Notes: a model not told the origin generated them from the sequence alone. Numbered from the stretch's first letter, positions 1 through 10,321 are shown. The stretch: 64,000 nt of DNA from Cordylochernes scorpioides (GCA_030710605.1 CP092880.1:23022467-23086466), one strand, 5' to 3'. Program-made: numbers and translations.

Positions 1-224
1 CTGCAGCAGGTACCTCGGGAATTGGGTGGAAAAGCTGCCATCTATTCAAACTATATTGATTTTGAAACAACTAAATTGATTGCAAAAAATATTCAAATCA
101 AATACCTAAACACTAATATAAAACAATTTTATCCATCACACACACTTTTTGTCTGTAGTTTATGTGTTACTTCTGTATTGCTATTCTATGGCACTTCTAC
201 TATTTATTATTGATGTAACTCCGC

Positions 225-575
225 CTTTGCCGGTCCCAAGCCCGGAAGAAAAAGGAGGAGGGGGAGCAGTAACAAGCTCACTAAAAAACCTGGACTCAGC
301 TGGCCCGGCTGATAGTACCCTGTAAGGGCTCCTAATCCAGGGATACAGGATGAGCAGCGATTGTACTCCATGTTAGGAGCGGCTACACATGGCGTCTGTT
401 CCTCATGTCAGAGGCGGCCATTTCTTTTGAAGCTAAGTCGGCCTGCCAATGAGTAGTGCTCCCAGTCTTAAGGACAAAGGCAGACGCATTCTACTTCACA
501 CAGTCATGATGGTTGTCAAACAAGCTTGATACCCTAATATGATTGAGTGGAGATAAGAAAGAAGAAGAAGATTAT
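225..575 (+). mobile_element. 3' end fragment of a non-LTR retrotransposon
   Basis: The last ~50 bases (about 523-573: AAGCTTGATACC, then TATGATTGAGTGGAGATAAGA and an AAGAAG tail) recur at about 34312-34366 and 46013-46062. At those two sites they follow the C-terminal coding end of a jockey-like ORF2. This copy has a different, more GC-rich upstream sequence with no coding match I can support. It is likely an untranslated 3' region of a related subfamily. The assignment rests on the shared tail only. Confidence 0.5.
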
Positions 576-602
576 TGATGTACTTTCAGTATGAAGTAAA
601 TT

Positions 603-646
603 CCACTCGGAGGAATTCTCGGGCGAAGCCGGGTCATTCGTCTAGT
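603..646 (-). mobile_element. RTE-related repeat, 5' end fragment
   Basis: Contains the GGGCGAAGCCGGGT / CTAG signature which, read on the minus strand, begins the repeat seen at 3938, 4215, 27232 (minus) and 34786. Only the end of the element is present. Confidence 0.5.
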
Positions 647-775
647 ATCATATTGCCACGTGGAAAATTAGGGAAGACAAAAACTTCAGGAGGAAAAAAA
701 AAATTTATTTCAGGGAAGGACAAACTAAGAACGGTAAACAAAAGATAAGCCACGAGGGAAATTTACAGAGTCGCA
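647..775 (-). repeat. LTR fragment of the TRIM-like family
   Basis: On the minus strand it matches the LTRs at 28778-28948 and 29279-29455: the TTTACAGAG block, ATAAGC/GCTTATCTTTTG, a poly-A block, and the terminal TTCCACGTGGCAATA. An internal part is replaced by an A-rich stretch. It reads as a decayed solo LTR. Confidence 0.5.
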
Positions 776-1100
776 AGATATAAAAATAAAAATGACCACT
801 CTGTTAAATAAAAAATAATAAAATTAAGAAATACTATGTTACATAAATAAAATTAATAAATACTACGTTACAATATATATCATCATTCGAAGATCTTTCT
901 AAATATATTAATGAAGAAAGAGATAGAGAGAGAACATAGAATAAATATATTTTAGAATATATTTTAAAACATGCTATATATTGCTCGTTTCTTCTTAACA
1001 AGAAGTTTATGTATGAGAAAAGAAAATATTTTCTAAGATTCCTTAATTTATGAAAATAGTACAAATGTGATATTGTACTGGGATAAGGTGCATAAATTAT
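776..1100. other. AT-rich stretch, nothing recognised
   Basis: Low-complexity A/T-rich sequence with short open frames lacking any domain motif. I see no gene or repeat boundary here. Confidence 0.5.
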
Positions 1101-1101
1101 G

Positions 1102-1294
1102 AAAAAGGCATCTCCTTATCGTGTAACTGAAAGTTGCTGGTGGCTTGCGCCATCTATTGGAATAAATATCAACTATTATATTTGGTCAATTATGGAATAA
1201 TTAAAAATCAACGAGAATAATTGATATTTATTCCGATAGATGGCGCAAGCCATCAGCAACTTTCAGTTGCACGATAAGGAGATGCCTTTTTTTT
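1102..1294. mobile_element. Foldback MITE, family C (GGCATCTCCTTATCGTG ends)
   Basis: Near-perfect inverted repeat. The left arm starts AAAAAGGCATCTCCTTATCG and the right arm ends with its complement followed by TTTTTTTT. Arms are about 85 bases with a short centre and carry the block TTGCGCCATCTAT. Related copies are at 31642-31933, 54327-54510 (left end) and 63430-63585 (right end). No coding capacity. Confidence 0.8.
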
Positions 1295-1592
1295 AATTCC
1301 TAAATTTATAAAATCTTTCTAAAGCAATAACATGCCTACATTAAGAATTATATTTTTAAAATATAAACTATTCTTTAGGTAATAAAAAAGACATATATAG
1401 AATTGAATAAAATGACTTATTTGCCATAATTTCGGTTGGATGAATGCCAAATATTTTTCAAATAATTTACTGATTAATAAATTATTCGACATAGGCTATG
1501 TATAAACTATATTTTATTAATTAATTTTAAGTTTTTTTTTTATAGATAGAATGTAAAAAGGATGAGGAAAGACATTTTTTTATTATAATATT

Positions 1593-1685
1593 ACATGTGG
1601 CACAGGCCATGATAAAAATGGTGGGTAATTAGCAACTGCTTTTACTGTAAGTAAACATGTCTACACATGTGCAAATCAGTTCGTC
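1593..1685 (-). mobile_element. tRNA-derived SINE, 3' fragment
   Basis: Matches the body of the full SINE copies (52644-52951, 31217-31532): ACAGGCCATGAT, GGTGGGTA, GCGACTGCTTTTACTGTAAG-like and ACATGTCTACACATGTG blocks. It is truncated at its 5' side. Confidence 0.7.
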
Positions 1686-1699
1686 CTTTACACAAGGCT

Positions 1700-2085
1700 T
1701 GACTGATCAGTGGTGACTCTCTCAGCGGTTTAGCCAGTTTAATCTACCACTGAGGAACCAGGCCTTCCAATTATTATTTTTTCATTGCATTAAGGGAAGT
1801 AGAAATTGTTTAATTTTTAATGATATATTAAACCGGCGAAACCGCTGGGAGGGTTCACCACTGATTTTTCTATTGCTGTAAGGACAGTAGAATTGTTTAA
1901 TCTCTAATGGTAGGTTAAACTGGCGAAACTGCTGGAAGGGTTCACCACTAATGAGCCAGGCCCTCCCATTAATTTTTCCATTGCAGTAAGGACAGTAGAA
2001 AATTGTTTAATTTTAAAAAGAATCATACACGTCTATAATAGTTTCGAATTTTGATAACAGATGGCGCGCTAATGTATCATAATTG
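1700..2085. mobile_element. Foldback MITE, family B, decayed composite copy
   Basis: Contains repeated, inverted copies of the family B unit (ACTGCAATGG..., GGGAGGGTTCACCACTGATG, GCGGTTTCGCC, TTTAATCTACCA). It ends with the terminal block CTATAATAGTTTCGAATTTTG followed by AGATGGCGCGCTAA. Several half-units are joined, so this is probably more than one insertion event. Confidence 0.6.
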
Positions 2086-2576
2086 AATATAAGTTATTTC
2101 TATAGCGTCAAAGTATCGGAGTCAGTGCTCCGTTTGTTTACATGCACTCGCTGGTAGGGATGAACTTTTGCAAGAATCAGGGCCATTGGAGAATTTATTT
2201 TAATTAGAAAAAAGTACCCAAGGCGGGATTCGATCCCGGGTTGTAACAGTCGAAAATCAATGGTTTAGATCACTTATCCTAGACCCTCTCAGGAAAGAAT
2301 TTTAAAATGCTTTAATGTAAGTAATTCATCAATTATTCTGTGAAAATGAGCGAGATAGAAAGAAGAGTAGTTATAAAACTCTACAGAGAGTAAAACAGCC
2401 ATTAAATGGACGCTGTAGAGGAAAGATAAGCTTTGAACCTGAGAGTTAATAGCGGGTGTCCTCTAAGTTGTTTCGATTTATATAGCTGAGATACTTTGAC
2501 GCTATAGAAATAACTTATATATGATGCATTAGCGCGCCATCTATTATAAAAATTCGAAACTATTATAGACGCGTAT
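2028..2576. repeat. Interrupted inverted repeat (family B terminal arms)
   Basis: Arm 2028-2119 is complementary to arm 2490-2576: both carry AGATGGCGCGCTAAT, AAGTTATTTCTATAGCG and TCAAAGTATC in inverted order. The 370-base centre contains the 5' half of a SINE. The shared arms reach past the usual family B end, so this records a larger inverted unit than the other copies. Confidence 0.6.
2125..2285 (-). mobile_element. tRNA-derived SINE, 5' half
   Basis: On the minus strand it shows the RNA polymerase III B-box-like core (GGGATCGAATCCCG type, seen here as GGGATTCGATCCCGG) and the following ACTTTTTTCTAATT and CCCTGATTCTTGCAAAAG blocks of this SINE. The 3' half is absent. Confidence 0.65.
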
Positions 2577-2685
2577 CTATGAGGAGAACTGAAACGTCGA
2601 GAAATAAATAAATCATTGGTTGATGTGTTTTTTTCAGGCCGACTTCCAACCAACAAATTATCTTCAATATTATATTCAACAATAT

Positions 2686-2922
2686 TGTGGCAAAGAAATA
2701 ATTTATTATTTAATTTGAAATTATTCAATGAAAATATTCAACAGATTATAACAATATATATTACTCTGTATTTGTGAAATCATCTTTAAAATATTTCTTT
2801 TCTTGGTTGTTCAATATTCTTTAGCTGTAGATAGTTTGTTGATAATTGTCGACTGGTCGTACTGACGTCATCAATAAATACGTTCACATCTCAAGATATT
2901 TCAAGACAATTTCTACATTACA
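2686..2922 (+). repeat. Solo LTR, gypsy family of 49710-51711
   Basis: Begins TGTGG and ends TACA, flanked on both sides by ATAT (4-bp target duplication). On the opposite strand it shares the block order of the LTRs at 49710-49960 and 51461-51711: GACGTCATCAATAAATA, the GTCGAC segment, TAGCTGTA, and TTCAATGAAAATATT. No internal element remains, as expected after LTR-LTR recombination. Confidence 0.8.
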
Positions 2923-2974
2923 ATATTTATTTAGATAAACATCATTTTTATAATCTCTTTTTAAATTAATCGAT

Positions 2975-3375
2975 ATAAGTTCATGGACATCGTAGGTCTG
3001 TTTTTTTATTTTTTTTTTATGATGATCTCGTGTGGCTTCAATAAAGATCATTGTGTATCAAATATCTTTCAGAATTATTGTCTAAATCCCGATATACATG
3101 CTAAAAGGTACAATTTCTTTAAAATTTGAAGGAGAAAGAGGCAATATTGTTTACACTTGGTTATTTCGTTTATCTTCAAAGGTCACTGTAATATCTTTCA
3201 GAGTTATTATCTGAATCCCGATATACATGGTTAAAAGTACAAATTCCTAAGTTTTGAAGGAGACAAAGGCAATATGTTTACAGTTGGTTATCTCGTGTTT
3301 CTTCAATAAAGACCATTGTGTATCAAATATCTTTCAAAGTTATTGTCTGAATAACGATATGCATGCTGATTTGTA
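2975..3375 (-). repeat. Tc1-like terminal repeat family H, tandem fragments
   Basis: Three diverged units of the block TCTTCAATAAAGRTCAYTGTG, AATATCTTTCAGARTTATTGTCTGAAT, CCCGATATACATG, AAAGGTACAA. The same block forms arrays at 56015-56890 and 59965-60480 and ends in those copies with a TTTTGTCCATGAGTGTAT terminus typical of Tc1-like inverted repeats. Confidence 0.55.
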
Positions 3376-3589
3376 AAAAGATTGGAAAAAGATCCTCTGC
3401 CTACGTTTTACCCACAAAGTAGTGTCTTTTATGGCTGTGAGAAAAGAATTAAATATAGGAATATAGAAAATGAAAATATTAATACACGAATTTTTCCTGC
3501 TTATATAAATCAAACCTCTACTGTCCTTACCCCGCAGGCGTACAGACTTCGGTGTAGGTGGCCCACTATCTAATGGTGTCCTTACTACG

Positions 3590-3930
3590 ACAAAATATAT
3601 TGGGAGGGCATGGCTAATCAATTGTAAACCCTCTAAGCAGTTTCACCAATTTAATCTACCAGACAGCTTCTTTAGCTTTAATACTGTATTGGATCATTCT
3701 GATTTTATATGTTACACTGAAGGGTATAATCCCAGAAATGGTATTTAAGTAAACTATGGATATATGCGTTTAGGACAGTAGAATTACATAGAATATTTGC
3801 ATCGAGCAATGCTCTTCCGCAAATCTCTTCATCGCATTAAGGATAGTAGAAATTTGATTTATGTGTTAAAAAAACATTCACGTCTTGATGTTTTCATTTG
3901 CTATATCTAGATGGCACGTTTATACTTTAT
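3590..3930. mobile_element. Foldback MITE, family I, decayed copy
   Basis: Shares GGGAGGGCATGGC, TTTAATCTACCAGAC, TACTGTATTGGATCATTCTG, ACACTGAAGG and the terminal block GAAACATTCACGTCTTGATG...TAGATGGC with copies at 31090-31625, 43505-43900, 55330-55710 and 60995-61500. Confidence 0.6.
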
Positions 3931-3937
3931 ATTAAAT

Positions 3938-5000
3938 ACTAGAGGATGTGTACCCGGCTTCGCCCGGGTTTTATCCGAGTGAAAGTTTGCCTAACGAATA
4001 TTATATATTATGAAGTATAATAAACAATGTTAAAGATTAGTTTTAATTATTAATCAAGATTGTGTGTGAATATGTGAGAAAGATGAAATATCGTTGTTGT
4101 TTTCTTGGCCGACTGTTTTACATATGGTGTTATCTTAAAATTGCTTGTTTTGAATATTTTTTTAGATTGAGTTGAATGAATTGCTGAATTTTTTTTTTTT
4201 TTTTGTATTTATATACTAGCGGACGTACCCGGCTCCGCCCGAGGTTTAACCCGAGTAAAGGTTTGTCTAGTGAACATTTGTTAAAACAATTCTCTAAAAA
4301 CTTATTTTTAAAAAAAAGATATATTTTGATAATTTGAAACTCGTAAATTTGAATCTCTCGATAAAGTGAACATTTTTTCCCGGTCCCTGTGTGCCGTGTC
4401 ATCCTGAATTTTGTCTTTCCTAATTTTCTACATTAGAAAATCATTGTTTTATCTAGTGAACATTTTTTCCCGTGTCACATTGCCGTGTCATCCTGAGATA
4501 ATCTTACTTTTGATAAATAATATTTAAGATAACAAACTTAGTGATAAGAAAACTTGTTATCATCGTCACAATGGGGGCGCTGCTTGCGAGTTAAATCTAC
4601 AAATCTGCAAATAACTCTAAGGATATTCAAGATATTCATGAAATTATTTTTCAAAAACCTTCCCGGTAATATACCTAATAATATCCCAAAATTTCACGGC
4701 GATTGGATGTATGGTTTTTGAATCTATAGAGTACAGACAAACAGACAGACAGACAGACATTCAATTTTATATATATAGATAAATAAAATTAACTCTGTTG
4801 ATTTTTTTGTATTTAATCGATAACAGCGAAGTTACGCATGTTAAAGTTAGGAAAAATATTTTTATGTTAAGCAAAACCTGCTCCATCTCGTTTTACATAA
4901 ATGTTGAAAATTTGGTCGAAATTGATGCATTGTAACGAAAGTTTTTAGTGAACAACAATTATGAAATTTGCATTTTATTAATATAGATAGGAACAAAATA
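3938..5000 (+). mobile_element. RTE-related repeat interrupted by a second copy
   Basis: The outer element starts ACTAGAGGATGTGTACCCGG (3938) and is interrupted after TTTGTATTTATAT by another element (4215-4780). It resumes at 4781 with AAATAAAATTAACTCTG and runs to about 5000. The same outer sequence occurs at 34786-35052 plus 40282-40500, where a large LTR element interrupts it near the same place. No ORF. The CCGGCTTCGCCCGGG start and TATATATAGAT ends are the style of RTE-mobilised non-autonomous elements. Confidence 0.65.
4215..4780 (+). mobile_element. RTE-related non-autonomous element, nested
   Basis: Starts ACTAGCGGACGTACCCGGC and ends with an ACAGACAGACAGACA run, a TTCAATTTTATATATAT block and AGAT. 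This is the usual 3' tail of RTE/BovB-type retrotransposons and their SINE partners. It also contains a block (about 4385-4435: CGTGTCATCCTGAATTTTG) shared with 26890-26940 on the other strand. No coding frame. Confidence 0.7.
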
Positions 5001-6095
5001 AAAAATGTATTTTTGACCATTTTAAAACTCTTTAAAACCTAACTAGTTTATTTAAAATTGTATTTTAAATAAATTCTTTTAAAACATTGTATCTGAAGAG
5101 AGTAAGAAGAAAAGGTTGCCATAAGTGTAATAATAAAGTGTGAAAATACAGGAATAGAGATTTACTCCCATCAATAGAATATTTTAAAGTCCATATAAAT
5201 AGGCTGGAACACGGATGACTCCGAGCTTATTTTCTCAGCTCTTATTTGCTGGAAGGGATGATAGTGTATTTATTTCAGGAGAAGTTTCCTTTTTTTATTT
5301 ATTCTTTTGTGTTTAGAATGATATTTAAACTTTTATTTTTTAAATTTGTGTTTGCTTATATTGGTGTTTTGTGTATGCTGTGTTGTCTTTCTCTTATATA
5401 ACAATCCGGATTCCTGGAGCCACATACTAAAGTCGCCAACTATCTGAATTGGTCTTTACGTCTGTTGTTTCACGCTGAGTCACGAAACAACCCTATAATA
5501 CTTGAAAAATTATTATTTATTGCCAAAACTACAGTAGACATCTAAAGTAACAAGATTACTCGATTCCTAACACTGGACTGGACTTCTCAATTTCATCCAT
5601 ACGTTCTATTTATGGCACAAATAATTTAAACTGAAACTATGTAAATTGTAATACAACAAAGAACAAATATGCACTGAGTAAATATGCAAATAACAACAAC
5701 ATCTAAGGATGGACAACCAGTTTATCAGATGTACTGTACTTGGGATGTTCTGCAGGTCTTCAGAAGTAAATATACTTATTCCTACTATAGTGGATGCTTG
5801 GAACCTATGAAGGTGGGACATCTGTGGTGGTCAACAGTTTGGTCTTCCTTGAGGCAATGTGAGCAGTTAGTGTCGCCTTTTTTTTTTGCAGCACATCGGC
5901 TTTGACAAAGCCGTGACCAGTGAGGATTGTAGAGGCGGTACCACAAAATTTTATTTTGGGTAGAAGTGTTGTTTTGTGTGTGTTGTTAAATTTAAAGTTT
6001 TGTTCTAAGTTTTTTTATAATTTATAAATATAAATTTCAACATATTGATTTTTTCTGAGTGAATGATATGTGTAAAATTAAAAATGTCCCTAAAT
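5001..6095. other. No gene recognised
   Basis: AT-rich sequence without repeat boundaries I can define. Short frames on both strands at 5606-5905 overlap antiparallel and have no domain signature, so I treat them as chance. Confidence 0.4.
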
Positions 6096-6400
6096 ATGAA
6101 TATACGAGTGGTTTAAACCCTTGGTTTTCGATCGCTACCAACCGGGATAGAATCCCGCATTGGGCACTTTTTTTTATAATTAAAAAGATATGCTCCAATG
6201 GTCCCCGATTCTTGCAAAAGTTCAACCCCATTAGCGAATGCAACTAACCAAACAGGGCTATGGCATATTAGTAAGTGTAAAGTCGAACTGCTTTTCATAT
6301 GTATAGACATGTGGTGCACTTACAGTAAACGCAGTCGCCAACTTCTACTCACCAAGATTAACATGGCATTGTACCACATGCTAAGGATAATCCTGTACAG
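6096..6400 (+). mobile_element. tRNA-derived SINE
   Basis: Carries the B-box-like region (CCGGGATAGAATCCCGCATT), the ACTTTTTTTT spacer, GATTCTTGCAAAAG, AAAGTCGAACTGCTTTTC, ACATGTGGTGCACTTACAG and the 3' block TGGCATTGTACCAC. The tail is decayed and the 5' end is altered upstream of about 6105. Confidence 0.75.
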
Positions 6401-6585
6401 TAGTGAGACATTGTTTTTTCCTGATCTAAATCATTTAACTCTCTTACATCAGCCACTTTGTCTATATATATTTTATGCAATCTATCGAATAATACATGTA
6501 AATTTGTAAAAATCTAATTCTAAGTTCTAATTTGTTTGTTGTTTTGTTTGTTTCCTCTGTAATAGGCGTAAATATTTCAATATAG

Positions 6586-6987
6586 TATAATGCACTAGCG
6601 CGCCATCTGTTATCAAAATTCAAAACTATTTTAAAGGCGTAAGATTATTTTTGATATTAAACAATTTCTACTGCCCTTACTGCAATGGAAAAATTAATGA
6701 GAGGGCCTGGCTCATCAGTGGGGAACCCTCTCAGCGGTTTCGCCAGTTTAATCTACCATACCGCTGTTATATTGCATTTTTGGAACTTCCTTTTATAGTG
6801 ATACTGTTGGTAGACTCTTTGAATTGGTATTTTAGAAGAACTATGGACATAAGCTTTGAGGACAGTAGAGAGGGTTCACCACTGATGAGCCAGGCCCTCT
6901 CATTAATTTTTCCATTGCAGTAAGGGCATTAGAAATTGTTTAATATCAAAAAGAATCTTACGCCTTTAAAATAGTTTTGAATTTTGA
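6586..6987. mobile_element. Foldback MITE, family B (MULE-like duplication)
   Basis: Terminal blocks TGCACTAGCGCGCCATCTGT...CAAAATTC (left) and the complement GTTTTGAATTTTG (right) enclose inverted half-units (ACTGCAATGGAAAAATTAAT, GAGGGCCTGGCTCATCAGTG). The element is flanked by TTTCAATATAG at 6575-6585 and 6988-6998, an 11-bp (12 with the leading A) direct duplication. An uninterrupted relative of the flanking sequence lies at about 59215-59245. A duplication of 9-12 bp is the habit of Mutator-like (MULE) elements. Confidence 0.8.
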
Positions 6988-6999
6988 TTTCAATATAGT

Positions 7000-7724
7000 G
7001 TCTGATTGATTGATAAAATGTAACTAGGGATATTTTTTTAAAAAAGTGAATTATGCAGTAAAATAATTGATTTATACGCATAGATAAAAAAGGAAAAAAA
7101 GATATTTATTTTTGACTATGAGCCAAGTTGGGGTTCTTCCATCCTTCACAGGATGCTAGAGACCTCTGCGTGTTCTATCTGATCACGCAATCTCTTTCAA
7201 CGCCTTTTTCTTCCTAATTGAAACTTAACGCTTCCTTTCCTTGTTTTAAATTAATATCGTGTTTCACTCAGTGGCTTCAATCTTCTACATCTTTTATTCA
7301 AACCTTTACTTTCTCATTGAGAACGTTTGTTTTTTTTATCAACATGAAAGAAAAAAACAAATGGAAACAATAATAAATATAAAATAAATATCTAGATAAT
7401 TGTGTTGTTTTATATGTTAAATAATATTTAAATTCTTTTTCATAGAAAAGAAAGAGTGTGTTTGTATAATTTATATTTTAACTTAGCAAAATTCTTTAAC
7501 TTCATTTTCATATTGAAAGATATTTTTAGGCGTGAGAATATATAAACAATTCAATAGAAAGATCAAATAATATTTTATTATTATAAATTAAAATTTAAAT
7601 TTTATAATGATATTAAATAAAGGTCAGATAAAATATCTAAAGAAAATATTTTTATATTCGTAGAAAATTTTAAAATATTTCGAAATTAAAATTGAGATGT
7701 TTACAATTTGAAAGAACATAATCT
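7000..7724. other. AT-rich stretch, no gene recognised
   Basis: Very A/T-rich sequence with no long frame, no clear repeat boundary and no RNA gene signature. Confidence 0.45.
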
Positions 7725-8110
7725 AAAAAGACATATCCTGACCGATACCATGATCATTTTAGATAGCAGAGTGCCATCTAGTGAAACAAATATGAACTAA
7801 ATGTTGATTTAACTTGTTCTATTATATTTGGCCAATTCATTTTCTTGATAAATGCTTCAATGGCTCCCGATTCTTTCAAATGTCCAACCCCATCAGCTAG
7901 TGCAAGTAGCTAAACGGGGCTCTGGCACATTTGTAAGTGCAAAGTCGAACTGCTTTTCACATGTGTAGACATGTGGTGTACTTACAGTAAAAGCAGTCAA
8001 CTTCTACCCACCATGGTTATCATGGCATTGTACCAAGTGTGTACTAGGGATAACCACGTCAACCACGAACGCGTTTCGAGCTGTTGGTCCTCATCAGCAT
8101 GGTGCAGACT
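7725..8110. mobile_element. Foldback family D half-element carrying a SINE fragment and a ribozyme motif
   Basis: 7725-7853 matches the left arm of family D (GACATATCCTGACC, GAGTGCCATCTAGTG, TTGGCCAATTC). A SINE fragment (about 7853-8052, plus strand) then replaces part of the centre. 8054-8110 matches the central part containing the hammerhead-like motif. Compare the more intact copy at 21138-21515. Confidence 0.6.
8061..8103 (-). ncRNA. Hammerhead-ribozyme-like motif, type I layout
   Basis: Read on the minus strand: stem I strand ACCAUG, core CUGAUGA, stem II GGAC/GCUC (one wobble or mismatch) with loop CAACA, then GAA, the palindrome ACGCGU, a single U (the cleavage-site position) and stem I strand CGUGGU. 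Stem I pairs over six positions with one G-U. All invariant hammerhead core bases are present. The very short palindromic stem III resembles the small hammerheads described in Penelope-like elements, which tend to act as dimers. Activity is inferred, not shown. Confidence 0.7.
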
Positions 8111-8256
8111 GTACCTCAACCTCCGCCCCCAGTCCACATATGGTGTGAAAGGTTTTAGCCTCTTTAGGATTTCGTCGTAACATTATAAATATATATAAAC
8201 ATCCAAATATATTTATTATGATATCTTAAACAGATTAATAAACAATGATAAGAATA

Positions 8257-8494
8257 AAAATAAAAATGGCATATCCTGACCAGGAGCACATGTGCTTTAC
8301 AGAAGGCAGAACGCCATCTGGTGGAACAGAAATCATTCGTGGATGGCTTTTCTTGATATATCAAGATATTGGGTTGGCCAAATATCAGGGAACAGGCTAA
8401 ATCAATGTTTAGTTGATTTCTGTTCCACCAGAAGGCGTTCTGCCTTCTGTAAAGCACATGTGCTCCTGGTCAGGATATGCCATTTTTATTTTTG
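8257..8494. mobile_element. Foldback MITE, family D
   Basis: Long inverted repeat: left arm GGCATATCCTGACCAGGAGC, right arm its complement ending GGTCAGGATATGCC. Arms of roughly 75 bases carry AACGCCATCTGGTGG. The centre holds TGGCTTTTCTTGATATATCA but lacks the ribozyme motif found in sister copies. Confidence 0.8.
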
Positions 8495-8734
8495 ATTTCA
8501 ACACCTTATCTTTCTATCTTTTATTTTTCTTTCATTTTTTTAATGATAAGAGTATGCTAATATTTCAAAAATCGATCAGAACCTGAAGCTCTAACATGGT
8601 TGTTGATATTTAAAAATTGAAAACAGGTTTGTCCAATGAAGAAACAATCCGGTATATATCTGTAAGTATAGTCAATTATCGCTATGGAATAGCTAAAGAC
8701 TTCACAATTGATAACTCTGTAAATGTATTATATA

Positions 8735-8909
8735 CAGTAACACCTCCCTTTAGCGGACACCCCGCTAGAGAACACCTCTCCACAAATGACTGTTTTAATT
8801 TGCAAAACTACCATTTTTACTATTTAGTAACTCTCCGGTAAGAGGACACTTCTCCCTAAAAGACACTTTAGCTCTGTAATTAGTTGTCCTTTACAAGGAG
8901 GTTCTACTG
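8735..8909. mobile_element. Pogo/Tigger-like MITE
   Basis: Ends are CAGTAACACCTCCC and the complement of CAGTAGAACCTCC, flanked by TA on both sides (8733-8734, 8910-8911). Internal AGCGGACACC and AGAGGACACTTC blocks and TA targeting are typical of non-autonomous pogo-group elements. Confidence 0.8.
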
Positions 8910-9246
8910 TATATAACATATTTAACAGATTTTTATTTCTATCTCGCTTCATACAAGTTACAAATTATATTTGAGTTAGTTAGATCACAACCTTCTTCTA
9001 TTATTTATTATAACCCCATATCTATATAAAATATGTATCGACCTTGTATAACAATGGAAATGACAAATAAAATAAAGAGGTAAAGGTAGACCAGACGACG
9101 ACAAAGACCAGACGAACAGGTGTTTATGATAATGAGTTCAATTACCCCGTCAACAGGTGGCCAGACGTAATAAACAACCCGGCGCCTGACAGGTGGCGTG
9201 ATTTTATGGGAGCCAATCAGAACTCGCCGCCATCAGCGAGCGTCTC

Positions 9247-9254
9247 ATATAAAA
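9247..9254 (+). promoter_or_regulatory. Candidate TATA box
   Basis: TATAAAAG lies in a GC-richer island (about 9090-9500) unlike its surroundings, preceded by CCAATCAG (about 9213), a CCAAT-box-like motif. About 30-40 bases downstream is TTGGTTAGTTG. The island could be the U3/R part of an unrecognised LTR or a host promoter. No open reading frame with a known domain follows. Confidence 0.3.
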
Positions 9255-9684
9255 GCCCCCCAAGATTGGGACACAGGGAGTTGGTTAGTTGTTTTCAGAG
9301 CGACGCCGTCATACGGTCGGGTCTCTCACCCCTATCCGCGATGTAGGCTTTGGGCATCCGTGGCGCCCGTGGTTCGACTTGCCTTCGTCCGTGGTCTACC
9401 TCTACCTTCTTGGAATTACCATCTAGACCTGCCTCTGTCTCTTGCTGTCCCAGTGCGGGAATCCCATCACGCACCCACTACCACGACTGCCCAGCACATT
9501 CCACTTCGGGATCACGGCATATATATATTCGATATTGAGAGAATATTCTAGAAAATTATTATTATATATGATGCACTTACATAATATTGAAAAATATTAT
9601 TTTTTAAATAATTTTATTAATTTTTATATAACTATTGTGTTATAGGTTAGATGGTTTGTTGTATAGCGGATGCCTATCTGGATT

Positions 9685-9770
9685 ACGCTAGGATCTGGGT
9701 AGACAACATCATTTTATTGACATCTTGTCAATACATTCCGATGTTCACAGTCTGTGCACTATTATTTCAA
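9685..9770 (-). mobile_element. 3' end fragment of a non-LTR-like element
   Basis: On the minus strand GTGCACAGACTGTG, TATTGACAAGATGTCAATAAAA matches about 21893-21945 (plus), which follows a short coding end there. Only the 3' end is shared. Confidence 0.45.
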
Positions 9771-10077
9771 AATGATAATTAGATATATGCAACTATAAAA
9801 GCACAGGGCGACACCCTCCCGTCAGAATAAACGTCAAACCTAGACGCCATCTATTGACCGTCGCCGCAAACTAGCGGCCTCAGGTAGGTAACAAAGCCAC
9901 AACATCAGCTTTGGCAAACTGAGAAGCATCCACCTAGAGACCATGGTTTCAGTGCTAATGACCCTCGTCATCCTATGGCAGACTTTATTCCATGAGATCC
10001 ACGAAAGATCTAATGGAATCTTCATATTATGCCAAAGAAGTGTTTAAAAAATATCTATCTATATACAACTATTTAAA

Positions 10078-10321
10078 TAAAAAGACATATATTGGATCAA
10101 AATATCATTTATTTTACCAATACCAAGTTATATCATTTTTTTCTCCCCATTGAATATAAACAAAAATATTTTAAAACTTAATTCTATTGACGTTATGTGG
10201 CGCTGAGTTTGTTGTTGACACACTTTAAAATGTTATAATACCTTGATAAAAGTTGGTGCTCAGCCAACTGAAATATTAGTAAAATAAATGATATTTTGAT
10301 CCAATATATGCCTTTTTATTT
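10078..10321. mobile_element. Foldback MITE, family E
   Basis: Left end AAAGACATATATTGGATCAA and right end TTGATCCAATATATGCCTTT are inverted. The interior carries GACGTTATGTGGCGCTGAG and TTGGTGCTCAGCCAACTGAA. A related half-copy is at 63245-63410, fused to family C. Confidence 0.7.

Noticed and set aside
834-1064. 76-codon minus-strand frame
   Set aside because: Tyr/Phe/Ile-rich translation of AT-rich DNA; no signal beyond base composition.
5606-5905. Overlapping short frames on both strands as a small gene
   Set aside because: No domain, no splice-site support, antiparallel overlap.
6705-6730. CTGATGAG in family B/I MITEs (complement of CTCATCAG) as a further hammerhead core
   Set aside because: No GAAA follows after a stem-loop and there is no matching stem I; the match is to seven bases only.
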